A stretch of DNA of 64,000 nucleotides from Aquimarina macrocephali JAMB N27 (GTDB taxonomy: Bacteria > Bacteroidota > Bacteroidia > Flavobacteriales > Flavobacteriaceae): positions 1 through 64,000 of the forward strand of contig NZ_JACA01000042.1 in NCBI RefSeq assembly GCF_000520995.1. Direction: 5' to 3'. The notes beneath the pieces were generated by a model. That model worked only from the letters and a program-made list of their open reading frames with translations. It made no database searches and had not been told where the DNA came from. Below are positions 16,601 to 25,644 of the stretch, in pieces. Positions within the stretch are counted from its first letter, which is position 1, and every line of letters begins with the position of its first letter. The position numbers were made by a program, and so were the translations under genes.

Positions 16601-19600
16601 ATTTAGACCAACCGTTAAATACAAGAACATCGGTATCGCTAGGATTTGTTAAATCGGCTTTAACATTACTTATGGTAACTGTGATTTCTACATTTTCGGG
16701 AATGTTATCAACTGTAATGGTAACTGATTTTTTATCGGTATTAAGAACAATCGACTCGATATTGACATTTTGATCAATTGTATAATTAGTTTTGTCTATA
16801 GCACTGGTTTCATCTACAGTTACAGTATATTGACCTAGTATAGTAGTACTACTTTTTGCTGTTGTAGAGATTAGTCCCTGATAATAACTAGGGTCAAAAT
16901 TTAATCCCATGTCCAGTTTAGCTTGTCCTTCTTCTCCGGTTACTAACCAGGAAGAACTGATTGAAGGCCACTGGTTAAGCCCAAGAATAGCATCTGTATA
17001 TCCTGTTAATACAGGAGGTTCATTTAATGGTTCCTTACTGGTTGCAGATGGATCTGATAACTCGCTTATAATACTGTTACCATAAATATCCTGCCATGCA
17101 AAATTGACTTGCAGAATATCACCTAACCCTAAATATGGACTATTGTTTCCATCTGGGAGATCATTTTCTGAAGCGACTACCTCTTTACTAAAACGAGTAT
17201 AAGGTATACTTACCTGATAGTCCCAGGTATCATCAGCTGTTAGTGTTTTTGGAACCTGGATTTTATCGGTACTCTCTGTATCTTCTGCGTCTGTTGTCGG
17301 ACCAGAAGGTAAACCAATATTACTACTGTTAAAATAATCATTAGCTACCACTTGGTAGGTTAGTGAACTATAGACATTTTGTAAGAATAGTTCTCCAAAA
17401 TCTGCTGTTTTTGGATTATCGGGAACAGGAGCAGGTATTGGTCGTATTGCATCTATAGAAGTAGTACCTGCTGCAACGGTAGCTGTTCTGATTTTTGGAC
17501 CACCGGTACTTGTAATGTCTTGACTATCGGCAAATATCCCAACAACATCCTGATTGTAATTGGCTATAGAAGAAATATTCTCGCCATAAAAATCGGATAA
17601 TGAAGTGAAGGTAGTGCCGCCAGGGCTGGTACCTACGGTGATCGTAAGCTGTGGTAAGAAAATAGAATCAAACAAGTTTAGTTGATCAGGTAATTCACTA
17701 CCTGATTTCTGTTTGTTGATTTCCTGTATAGCAGCAACAGTAGTCTCAAAACGAGTAGCAATTTCCTGAAGCGTATTACCACCAACTCCAACTTCATAGA
17801 TGCCTTCATTGATATTTAACTTAATTGTAGATCTAAGGATCAACTCCTGATTGTCGGTAGCTATATCGGCAATATTTCCGTAGTAAGCATAGGCCAGTTC
17901 ACGTAGTGTTTGTGTATTAGTAGATGCTAATTTTATGATATTAGGATTTGATTGCGCAAAGAGTACAGAGTTATCTTTGTTAATAGCCTCTCCATTAGCA
18001 AAAACATTCATATATGAAGTTATTGTATTTTGAAGACTTTCTTCAGAAGGTTTGTTATACATTACAATGAATGATAATGTCGCCTCACCGTTATCATCAA
18101 AAATACGATCTGGAAGCCCTTGTTTACTATCTGCATTATAGTAGTATAAATAATAGCCTCCGTTTCTGGTAATACTGGCTTGCCATAGTAAACGTAAGAA
18201 GTCTGTTTGCGTATTGAGCAGTCGCATTTTTTCGTCTTCAGTAAGTGCTGCACTTTTTAGCATGAGATCAAAAGCCATATCAGGCCTGGTTTCCGTAGAA
18301 AGGTTTACCTGGGCTAATCCCATAGTGAGTGCATTTTGTGCATCTGTCTGGATACCGTCTGGTGTACTTCCATTAGAGTCAACTGCATAAGCAGGGATCA
18401 AGCTGGCAATTAACGAATTGTTATCCCCAATTTCGCTAACTATTTTTTCAAGAATATTAGCGTTATTACTGTTTGCCCCAACCACTTCATACGTGGTTTG
18501 TGTGGATGGACTATCAGAAACTACAGGAACTTTCTTTATAGTAACTTCTACCAGAGATCCAAGTCCATAATATGCAACATCATGATTGATCATTTTTTTA
18601 GATACCTCATCATATTGGCCTGTTAAAAACTCCATTCTTGGATTAACCGCTCTGGTGCTTAGATCCGGTAGTTGAAGTAACGTATCTGGTAATGGCCATA
18701 AACTTAATGCTGGTACTCCAGGAGGAGTACCTCCATACGGTAAGTTAATAGAAGAAGCAGCATTCCAAACAATCTCTGATGTATATGGATAACTAGCTTC
18801 ACTATTTGTAAACAAATCATTAACACCTAAGAAACTAAGACCTGTGTTTAGTTTGTTTTTGGTAGCATATTCAGCAACCTTATTTATACGAGTTGCATCA
18901 TCACTATCGGGTTTAATAGTGATCACCATTTTAGAAGGATCACTACCATTAAACGCTAACCATTTTAGAGTATCTGATTTTTTGCTAAAGGTAATTTCAA
19001 AATTATTACCTTCTGTAAGAGTGGGGATAGGAAACTGCTGACCATCTAGTGCATATAGTCCTGCGGATTCGAGATCCCCGTATGATAAAACACCTTTATT
19101 ATCTTCTACCCACATACCTTTATAGTTTGGAGTGACTCCATCTACCGGAAGTTTAAGACCAGCCAGGTAATATCGAGAAGTCATACCAGACAAGTGTTGT
19201 ATGCCTTGAGTAGCTTGAATTTCTTTAAGTAATTCTCCTACTTTAAACTGTTCCAGATTGGCCATATCCAATGTAGCAGAATCAAATAGATCTGCAATCT
19301 CACCATTATTATAAGTTTTGTCAATTGGTTTCTTGGCCAGATCCTTTTGAGTAACATTGAATTTAGAAGCAATACTTCTCAGGCTATCTCCTTCAATAGT
19401 AGGATATGTAATTAAAGGAATACTCAATGTAGCGACAGGAAGTAATAAATTTGCTATAGAAGCAATACCACCATCAGTAATCAAAATATCGATATCAATT
19501 TGATTTCCTTTTGGCACGGTATCATTGATAACATCAACAACTTCGGTTAAAGATTGAGAAGGTAAAGTGGTGTAATCGTATGTATAATTGTTATACGTAA

Positions 19601-22600
19601 AACTAATAGCGATACCTTCTAGCAGAATGTTTTGAGCTTTTTTGTTTAGCATTGCCAGGCTATTTCCATCAAAACTCTTTCCGTAAATGGCTTGATTAGC
19701 AATACTGTCAAAGGTATCCCCCTGTTGTACAGTATATGTACTATTAGGGATATGCATGGTTTTACCAGAATTTAATGCTATTCCAGAATTATCATTAAAA
19801 AGCTCATCAACAGTATAGGCCATTTCGCCAGAAAGATCACCATTATCATTAATCCATTTTACTATACTATCTGGACTATCCCCATTATTGGTGTAATATT
19901 TAAAATCTTTTAAAGAATCCTGAGCATTCTGAACCATTTGTTTGGCAATCAATAAGAAATAGTCACTAAATACAAAATTACCTACAGAAATATCTTCCCC
20001 TTCTGCAAAGGCAGCAAAAGTAGCAGGATCTTTCTCTTGCATCTGGATTGCTAACTGATCGAAGTATTTTCTAAGATCACTTATATATGTAGAAGAAATA
20101 GTGTTATAACTTTCAAAATCATAAGTTACTCCTTTATAATCGGTACCATAATCTGGTGTCGATAATTCTAATGATAATGCCATTGGGAAGAACGTGGCAT
20201 TGACATCTGTTTCTTGTTGTGGTTGTTCTTGAATAAGCAAATTAAACTGATCTGTCATAAAAGAATCGATAGCCTCTGTTGGAATTGGACTAGGATTTGA
20301 AGGATCACTAAAATAAGCTAATAATTGCGTTAATTGTGAGCTGGTAACAGGAGTAGTATCTACTTGTTCACTAGAGATAGGACCATTCTGAAGTGCAGCA
20401 ACTGTCCATCTAAAAATTTCTTTACTTAGTAATTCAAAAGAAGAATCAGCGGTGTCTTTAAAAGCTTTTTGATACCCGTCAACACGGTTTTCTTGTGGTG
20501 GTGTCATGGATTCTAAGAAGAGCATAGAGATATAACATGCTTGTTGCTCGCTTAGTTGAGTAGCTTTATCACCTGCCATAGTAAGTCCCAATCCCAAATA
20601 TCCTGTTAGTGGCACAACTGCTGCTGCTTTTTCCAGGTTAGACCAATTTGGTGTTACCTGAGTCAATGCTACTGTAAGTGGGTTATGTAAAGTGATACGA
20701 AGTTGTTTCGCGTTTTGTAATTCATTCTGCGCATACGCTTTTAAAGCGATACCAGATGAGGCAGTTTGCCAAGGCGGATTGCTTGCTATTGCTTTGATCG
20801 TAATACTTTGACTGATGCTTGCAGAGAAACTGAAGTGCATCTTTATTTTAAATAACCCCAGGTTTATACTTATACTTAGTGAGACACTTACCGAGGCTGA
20901 TAACTGAATTACAATAGGATCATATGGAGAAAAGGTTAATTGAGCCAATAACCTGATGTCAATATTAAGATCTGCCTTAATGATAGCAAAGTCAATAGTA
21001 CCATATAGTTTTCCGATGACACCTACTGTACCTCTAAACCAGAAGTAATACGCTTCTGCTACCTGGGCATCATTAGATGAAGAGGTTGTTGTTAATTGAT
21101 ACGGATTAAACTTAGCTAGAACTCCTTCTAAAATTGCTACTGCAGTAAGGCTAAATCCTGCTTTCAAAATACCAGCATCAAAATCATACCCAAATCCAAA
21201 CTGCATACCGAAACCAAATACCAAAACAGGATTAAAAGTACCATTAGTAGCATCTGGTACTTTATTGGTTGTAGCACTACTGAGTTTGCCAAAATAAACT
21301 CCGGCAGAACCCATTACAGGAATCGGGATACCTATCGGTGTCCAAATCAGGGTTTGAAACGTGAATGATCGGGAAAAATCTTCTTTCCAGGGAAATCCTA
21401 TATCTACCTGAAAATCACCATTGGTGAATAATTCTATGCCAAAAATTGGTAATGTAAGATTAACCTGACCTAACTGTATTTTTCGCATTACTGTGGGTAA
21501 AGCGATTTCTGCTTTATACAGCCCAATGGTATCGCTGATTTTTTTGTATAAAATCTGAAAATCCAGACCTTTAAAAATACGAGCGGGTTCTCCTTCGAGA
21601 GCTAGGCGTAGCGCATATAAATTAGGATCATTAAAAACGATCTGCATGGTGATAAAGTAACCACTGCTACTAGCTTCAGATCCATTTGCCAATGCCACTG
21701 CCGATGTAGATTTTTTATCTTCCTCAAGCTTAAGTACTCCAAAATCCATTCCTACCAGCCAGTTACTGTTAGCATCCAATTGGATACCGGGAATTTCTCC
21801 TGGCTCTGTAGATGGAAGATCTTCTCTCATAATTTTTATAGCATCCTGTACTTTTTCGACACTTTGAAAACCAGGAATTGTAACATGTTGACCTAATGCC
21901 AGTAATTTCAAATCAAGATATTTGTTACCTTGCCCCGAAGGAGAAGGCGTAGTTTCTGGTTTGGCGGCATCCCAGGTCAAAGGCTCCTTAGGTTTGTCTT
22001 GCCATAAGAAACTCCCATCTAAAGTAACCATCACCCCATTATCTTTTGGATCAGGTTGATTTGATTTGTAGGTAACCCCAATAGATTCTATAGTAGCGAA
22101 TCCTAATGAAATAGGGCCTATACCCAGACTGAAACCAACCTGTTTTGATGTAAAATCATATTTTAGACTCAGATTGTTAAGTGGTATTTTATTGAGAAGG
22201 TCCCAGGGAGCAGCCAGCCCAAATTGAGTTCCTGTTGCCCAGGAAACCATTTTTTCTATCATACTACCTATGGTAGTAGATTCTGTAAAGCTTAATTCTG
22301 CTACATAATGAGGTTTTGCAGAGGTGCCGGTGTTTGTTACTTCACCTTTTAAGAATTCCCAGATAATCCCAAAGGATTTTACACTAGGATCGAAATCATA
22401 AAATGCCTGAAAATTAATACCCAACCAGGTAACATCAGCATTTATATTACCGTAATATCCTACTTCAGTTTTCTCATCTTTTTTACCATACGCTACCATA
22501 GCGCTACCTTCTACACTAAGATCAAGAAAATCAATCTCCCAGGGTTTAGCAGTTTTACCGCTAAACTCCCAATATTTGGTTTTTGATTGGATTTTAAAAC

Positions 22601-25571
22601 CAAGGCCATCAATAGCATAATCAAATCCATCATTAGGTTTCCAGGCTGGTGCAATATAGAAAGTAAGTAACTGTCCAATTTCTAGAGCTCCAGAAGTCTG
22701 TGTTCCTGTAAATGTCCAACCATTTCCAGTAGCATAGGAAGATTGTAGTGATAGTCCAATTTTCATACTTTCGGGTAACACTACAAATTCACCTCCGATA
22801 CTAACTTCATTATTACCTGTGTTATGAATTATATTAACTGTTAGTTTATTAATCGTAAAAAGTGGCCCTATAACTAATGGTTTATCAGCCTCAAGAATGG
22901 TATTTAACTGATAGTATTTTTCATTTGGTTTTAGGTCAAAGTCCAATAAGGTCACGGCGGTTTCTAAATCCAATGGTCCTGCTCCAAATAATTTCAGTAG
23001 GTCACTAAGCTGGATTACACCATCACTTAGACCTCCGTGGACTTTAAAATCGGGGTAGGTACCTAAAACACTAACAGTTCCTTCTCCTATTGTAAAATCA
23101 CCGGTTACCGTAAATTCAATTTTTCTGTTCGCTACGTCCTGTACATTATAGACCTGTACATCTACGCTGGGATTAATTTGAAAAAGAGGGTTTGCAGACA
23201 ATTCCCACGGTGTATCCGTACTCATTGCATACGACATATAATCAAATGCATGAGTTTGATTGTTATAGTTTAGTTGAATGTCTTTTAAGCCAAAACCTGC
23301 GATTCCATTCAAAGGAGGTTGAAGTACTTGAACCAGATTAATACCTCCGGCCATCTGGAAAAAACTGGATACACTAAGAGGACTGCTAAAACCACCAGTA
23401 ATAAGCCAGGTGTTCTCTTCTTCAGGGTATTTAATCATTGTTTCCAGTATAATAGGATCATTATTGGCATCTTTTCCAGACCCAATAATATTCCCCTTCA
23501 AACCTCCTTCTACCGCACTTCCGGCTTCGTTAATTTTTAAACTGAAACCAGGTTTTTCGAAACCTATCCAAGGGATTCCGTCGATATTCCAACTTTGATC
23601 TATTTCCGTTTCAATCTCTGTCACAACCGATTCTTCGGGACTGGTAAAATTTAATGTAATATTAAAATCAGGACCAAAGGCAGTTGTTGTTCCTTTGGAT
23701 AAGGTAACCTGTGTTACCATATCCCCGTCTTTTTCTTTTGTAATATCATCTTTGGCTACGGTAATAAAAAACAAATTACCTGTTACGAGTTTGAAAAAAG
23801 ATGATAAATATGTATCTGGTAATGCATTTAGGATATTTACACCACCATTACTATAATTATTGATAAGTTTATTATATACACCTTCTAATGTAAGTGCCTC
23901 TTCTTCTAAAACCATTAGATCCGTATCAGAACTGGTTTTGGTACGAGCTTTTGAAGATGCTAATAAAGTAACAATAGGTAAGACTAATTTTACTCCTACC
24001 AGACCAAGCATTAATTTATCATGGATATCTTGTTGATAATAGACTCCTAAATTCGCGAAATAGGTATGTACATCATTAGATTCTGTATATGAATTAACCA
24101 TAAATGTTCCCGAAACAGCTAATGCATTGTAGTACGCTTCGGGTTTACCTGGATTTGTTTTTTTTAGATAGGTATTAAAAGTTTGATTTCTGATGTTTAA
24201 TGCAGCAGTTTTTGCTGCTTCTGCAACGGGTGAATAATTTACAGCAGATAAAGTCGAAGGGTAATTAGCCCTGTCTTCTTCTCCTGTTTTTGGAATTTGT
24301 AGAAAGGGTCGTCCTAAACTAATAGGTAAACTGGAAGACCCTTGACCTTCAAAAACTCCGGGTAATCCCGAATTGGCATAGTAATAATTATAAACTTCCT
24401 GAGGGACTGGCCCGAGAGTGATAGCCACTATTTCTTTATTTCCTGCCCCGGTAAGTGTACTGGTTAGGTCATCAATTTTTACATAACTGCCATTTTTATA
24501 ACCTTCTACTAATGATAATGTGTATCCTCCATCCATTAATGGTTTTACTTGTTGTCCCAGTTTAAGAATAAAATTATCTAAACTTAATTGAGCATAAGCC
24601 CCAAACATATCATTATCGATGTAAACTTCTTGGATTTTTGCTTTTAATTTTGGTAAGGTTACTTTCTTGTTCTTGAGATCATCCGCAAATGCAGTGGCAT
24701 AATCGAAAGGCATTTCCTGATATTTTTCTTGTATTTTGGCAATATCACTAAGTATAAAAAGCGCGATGGGTGTATTGCTGCTCATTTGTGCGGTAAAAGC
24801 AGAAAGGATTAAGTTTAAAGTCATTTCTGCTGGACTAGAAAACTGATGCAAACCATATATTGGCCAAAGTCGAAGTTCTTTTTTAGTAGTATGGGCATTA
24901 TAAATCGACTCAGCATTTATAGATCTTATCTTTAAATCAGGATTATAGGTTTGATTTTTGGCATACCATGTCCATAAAGTTTCTGGAACGGTTGTTAAGG
25001 AATCAGCAGGGAATTTAAACGCTAATTCTGCAAATGAAGCTGATTCTTTTGTTAAATCATATGGGTCTTTATCTTTACGTTCTATTTGATTAGGTGCTTT
25101 TTCCCATAAATAAGGTTGCAGTCTTAAAAAATAGGTGACATTAAAAAGATCTGCATAATTTACTTCACTGTTATCGGCTCCGCCAGTAAATCCAAAATCG
25201 ATTTGCTCCAGATTTAGCTTTGTATCTTTATATTCTAAAAAAGTAATGGTGGCTTTACCATAGGTTATACTAGTTGTCAATATATCTTTTGGAATAAGAT
25301 CGGTAAGTAATATAGCCAATTTGTCTGGAGTATCTGCTCCAGAATAGATCATTAGAATATTTTTAGAATAGTCTGTAGCATCAACTATTCTTTTCATAAT
25401 ATTTACTGTAGTGGCCTGATGCCCAAAATTTGGAGTACCGTCTACATAAAATCGTAGCTCATCCTTACTTTTTATAAGTGTAAGCATGTCCTTTATTGAT
25501 GCACTGGTAGTAGACTCACTAGCTTCCTGCCCTTGCATTAATTTGGTTAAAAGATCATTGAAGTCGCCCAT
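13602..25571 (-). CDS. giant 3989-residue LysM-containing beta-rich protein
   Basis: One uninterrupted frame encodes 3989 residues. There is no signal peptide and no recognisable T9SS C-terminal domain. Residues 40-400 look like an alpha/beta fold opening with YVDGTPNFGHQATTVNIMKR. About 600-1620 is a long run of short amphipathic beta strands (for example LFTNGDFQVDIGFPWKEDFS, near 1378), perhaps related to DUF6603-type proteins; this link is tentative. About 1620-1920 is helical. LysM-like motifs occur near 1944 (YTVQQGDTFDSIANQ), 2053 (GDSLRSIASKFNVTQKDLA), 2550, 2600 and perhaps 2660. The C-terminal 1200 residues are mixed. It is the last gene of the cluster, 73 bases after its neighbour. 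Function is unknown; cell-wall or glycan contact is suggested by LysM. Confidence 0.75.
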   Translation of the reverse strand: MGDFNDLLTKLMQGQEASESTTSASIKDMLTLIKSKDELRFYVDGTPNFGHQATTVNIMKRIVDATDYSKNILMIYSGADTPDKLAILLTDLIPKDILTTSITYGKATITFLEYKDTKLNLEQIDFGFTGGADNSEVNYADLFNVTYFLRLQPYLWEKAPNQIERKDKDPYDLTKESASFAELAFKFPADSLTTVPETLWTWYAKNQTYNPDLKIRSINAESIYNAHTTKKELRLWPIYGLHQFSSPAEMTLNLILSAFTAQMSSNTPIALFILSDIAKIQEKYQEMPFDYATAFADDLKNKKVTLPKLKAKIQEVYIDNDMFGAYAQLSLDNFILKLGQQVKPLMDGGYTLSLVEGYKNGSYVKIDDLTSTLTGAGNKEIVAITLGPVPQEVYNYYYANSGLPGVFEGQGSSSLPISLGRPFLQIPKTGEEDRANYPSTLSAVNYSPVAEAAKTAALNIRNQTFNTYLKKTNPGKPEAYYNALAVSGTFMVNSYTESNDVHTYFANLGVYYQQDIHDKLMLGLVGVKLVLPIVTLLASSKARTKTSSDTDLMVLEEEALTLEGVYNKLINNYSNGGVNILNALPDTYLSSFFKLVTGNLFFITVAKDDITKEKDGDMVTQVTLSKGTTTAFGPDFNITLNFTSPEESVVTEIETEIDQSWNIDGIPWIGFEKPGFSLKINEAGSAVEGGLKGNIIGSGKDANNDPIILETMIKYPEEENTWLITGGFSSPLSVSSFFQMAGGINLVQVLQPPLNGIAGFGLKDIQLNYNNQTHAFDYMSYAMSTDTPWELSANPLFQINPSVDVQVYNVQDVANRKIEFTVTGDFTIGEGTVSVLGTYPDFKVHGGLSDGVIQLSDLLKLFGAGPLDLETAVTLLDFDLKPNEKYYQLNTILEADKPLVIGPLFTINKLTVNIIHNTGNNEVSIGGEFVVLPESMKIGLSLQSSYATGNGWTFTGTQTSGALEIGQLLTFYIAPAWKPNDGFDYAIDGLGFKIQSKTKYWEFSGKTAKPWEIDFLDLSVEGSAMVAYGKKDEKTEVGYYGNINADVTWLGINFQAFYDFDPSVKSFGIIWEFLKGEVTNTGTSAKPHYVAELSFTESTTIGSMIEKMVSWATGTQFGLAAPWDLLNKIPLNNLSLKYDFTSKQVGFSLGIGPISLGFATIESIGVTYKSNQPDPKDNGVMVTLDGSFLWQDKPKEPLTWDAAKPETTPSPSGQGNKYLDLKLLALGQHVTIPGFQSVEKVQDAIKIMREDLPSTEPGEIPGIQLDANSNWLVGMDFGVLKLEEDKKSTSAVALANGSEASSSGYFITMQIVFNDPNLYALRLALEGEPARIFKGLDFQILYKKISDTIGLYKAEIALPTVMRKIQLGQVNLTLPIFGIELFTNGDFQVDIGFPWKEDFSRSFTFQTLIWTPIGIPIPVMGSAGVYFGKLSSATTNKVPDATNGTFNPVLVFGFGMQFGFGYDFDAGILKAGFSLTAVAILEGVLAKFNPYQLTTTSSSNDAQVAEAYYFWFRGTVGVIGKLYGTIDFAIIKADLNIDIRLLAQLTFSPYDPIVIQLSASVSVSLSISINLGLFKIKMHFSFSASISQSITIKAIASNPPWQTASSGIALKAYAQNELQNAKQLRITLHNPLTVALTQVTPNWSNLEKAAAVVPLTGYLGLGLTMAGDKATQLSEQQACYISMLFLESMTPPQENRVDGYQKAFKDTADSSFELLSKEIFRWTVAALQNGPISSEQVDTTPVTSSQLTQLLAYFSDPSNPSPIPTEAIDSFMTDQFNLLIQEQPQQETDVNATFFPMALSLELSTPDYGTDYKGVTYDFESYNTISSTYISDLRKYFDQLAIQMQEKDPATFAAFAEGEDISVGNFVFSDYFLLIAKQMVQNAQDSLKDFKYYTNNGDSPDSIVKWINDNGDLSGEMAYTVDELFNDNSGIALNSGKTMHIPNSTYTVQQGDTFDSIANQAIYGKSFDGNSLAMLNKKAQNILLEGIAISFTYNNYTYDYTTLPSQSLTEVVDVINDTVPKGNQIDIDILITDGGIASIANLLLPVATLSIPLITYPTIEGDSLRSIASKFNVTQKDLAKKPIDKTYNNGEIADLFDSATLDMANLEQFKVGELLKEIQATQGIQHLSGMTSRYYLAGLKLPVDGVTPNYKGMWVEDNKGVLSYGDLESAGLYALDGQQFPIPTLTEGNNFEITFSKKSDTLKWLAFNGSDPSKMVITIKPDSDDATRINKVAEYATKNKLNTGLSFLGVNDLFTNSEASYPYTSEIVWNAASSINLPYGGTPPGVPALSLWPLPDTLLQLPDLSTRAVNPRMEFLTGQYDEVSKKMINHDVAYYGLGSLVEVTIKKVPVVSDSPSTQTTYEVVGANSNNANILEKIVSEIGDNNSLIASLIPAYAVDSNGSTPDGIQTDAQNALTMGLAQVNLSTETRPDMAFDLMLKSAALTEDEKMRLLNTQTDFLRLLWQASITRNGGYYLYYYNADSKQGLPDRIFDDNGEATLSFIVMYNKPSEESLQNTITSYMNVFANGEAINKDNSVLFAQSNPNIIKLASTNTQTLRELAYAYYGNIADIATDNQELILRSTIKLNINEGIYEVGVGGNTLQEIATRFETTVAAIQEINKQKSGSELPDQLNLFDSIFLPQLTITVGTSPGGTTFTSLSDFYGENISSIANYNQDVVGIFADSQDITSTGGPKIRTATVAAGTTSIDAIRPIPAPVPDNPKTADFGELFLQNVYSSLTYQVVANDYFNSSNIGLPSGPTTDAEDTESTDKIQVPKTLTADDTWDYQVSIPYTRFSKEVVASENDLPDGNNSPYLGLGDILQVNFAWQDIYGNSIISELSDPSATSKEPLNEPPVLTGYTDAILGLNQWPSISSSWLVTGEEGQAKLDMGLNFDPSYYQGLISTTAKSSTTILGQYTVTVDETSAIDKTNYTIDQNVNIESIVLNTDKKSVTITVDNIPENVEITVTISNVKADLTNPSDTDVLVFNGWSKFSADNDTDLATSTVIEQATRDLQTYTQIWYQLTDPNGIAFQLEPTLTSDPFVLSKNDVNSLVQEWIASIYLFLANRSLGEITTATPDGDHTISFDIDAAQVNTDQIFRLELSFTIERIGGSISGDFETTGGIKSASTSIPPLSKAEAGKTTGLEDFAAGFETALSKNDVYQLKVTSGVDRDENLSNAGGTEIWATRLGVDSATSIGYEVNDTSNPVIFAPKPISNKLETKDHIPIYYFNPKTGIDFSTPSTYTDFKNIDMDLWGKQIFSSIDDVLTPEFTAAIQLVDNFGSTTFLTDMLANKKRLAEILKLSMVPVFAGQTADTSNIQETFLQQLLVKLSNAYTTRAGIQFAATVQADTVPEDADTPQLYGNINLNFVFMGVELDQEEATIVYLFFSNFMSKEEAEKISNYTVSDDIHVLNASLLSENNRIVRLKLSADAVIDKTIVTITDKLFDEVGNVITPPLSHTVQQKVDGGNFSSSFSLSSPKLALSESKDAKLPFLLSSPDIIRGTENEVLSYVDLDITYAGFAIEHQISSVPGIEDYKASSWLSFISKSKTNPLETSLGNFKVPLILRSFPTAPAMVKQEGSYPYTTNTNTVVDILNWNYQITYSQSFHYPQDQVDFEILFNVQENIAKALASFEDAFAQMAEFISVFPNINQVFNDTLIKIDATTTDASQFESAAVALSSYNKMVSKMADAAENSNGFALNTFNELLKQGYTADPYSFYIKESSTTIETNTGVLLVNIFGTVPEGIGIPIVNIPDYNAISIDPEDGASYSYYYTSKDTGKILEASIGQSIANREVLIPTMNILNRQDADTTANLKRNVELVPGKPSADDFVYTTGNIGFSNAFHPTIDSSKPLNIATINNPSSPNVGTLEQQLTILFDTLLAENSQDTISILMNANYSYQANTKLSDIFLPVIMQPLQSIQVLGDGSDKALKQMISDWANSIKEWYSTNQVDNTEASLWFDLTIFSNLTAQPKPLIRLRTLTLSLDYITDM

Positions 25572-25644
25572 CTTAAAATATTTTTATGATTTGTGTAATT
25601 CTTTACAGAATTATGATATGTTGATTATAAATGTCGTGTCTACA

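Noticed and set aside
13602-25571. Many open frames of 60-90 codons on both strands inside the giant gene
   Set aside because: They lie entirely within a long frame with coherent protein composition, have no promoter or start signals and look like chance frames.
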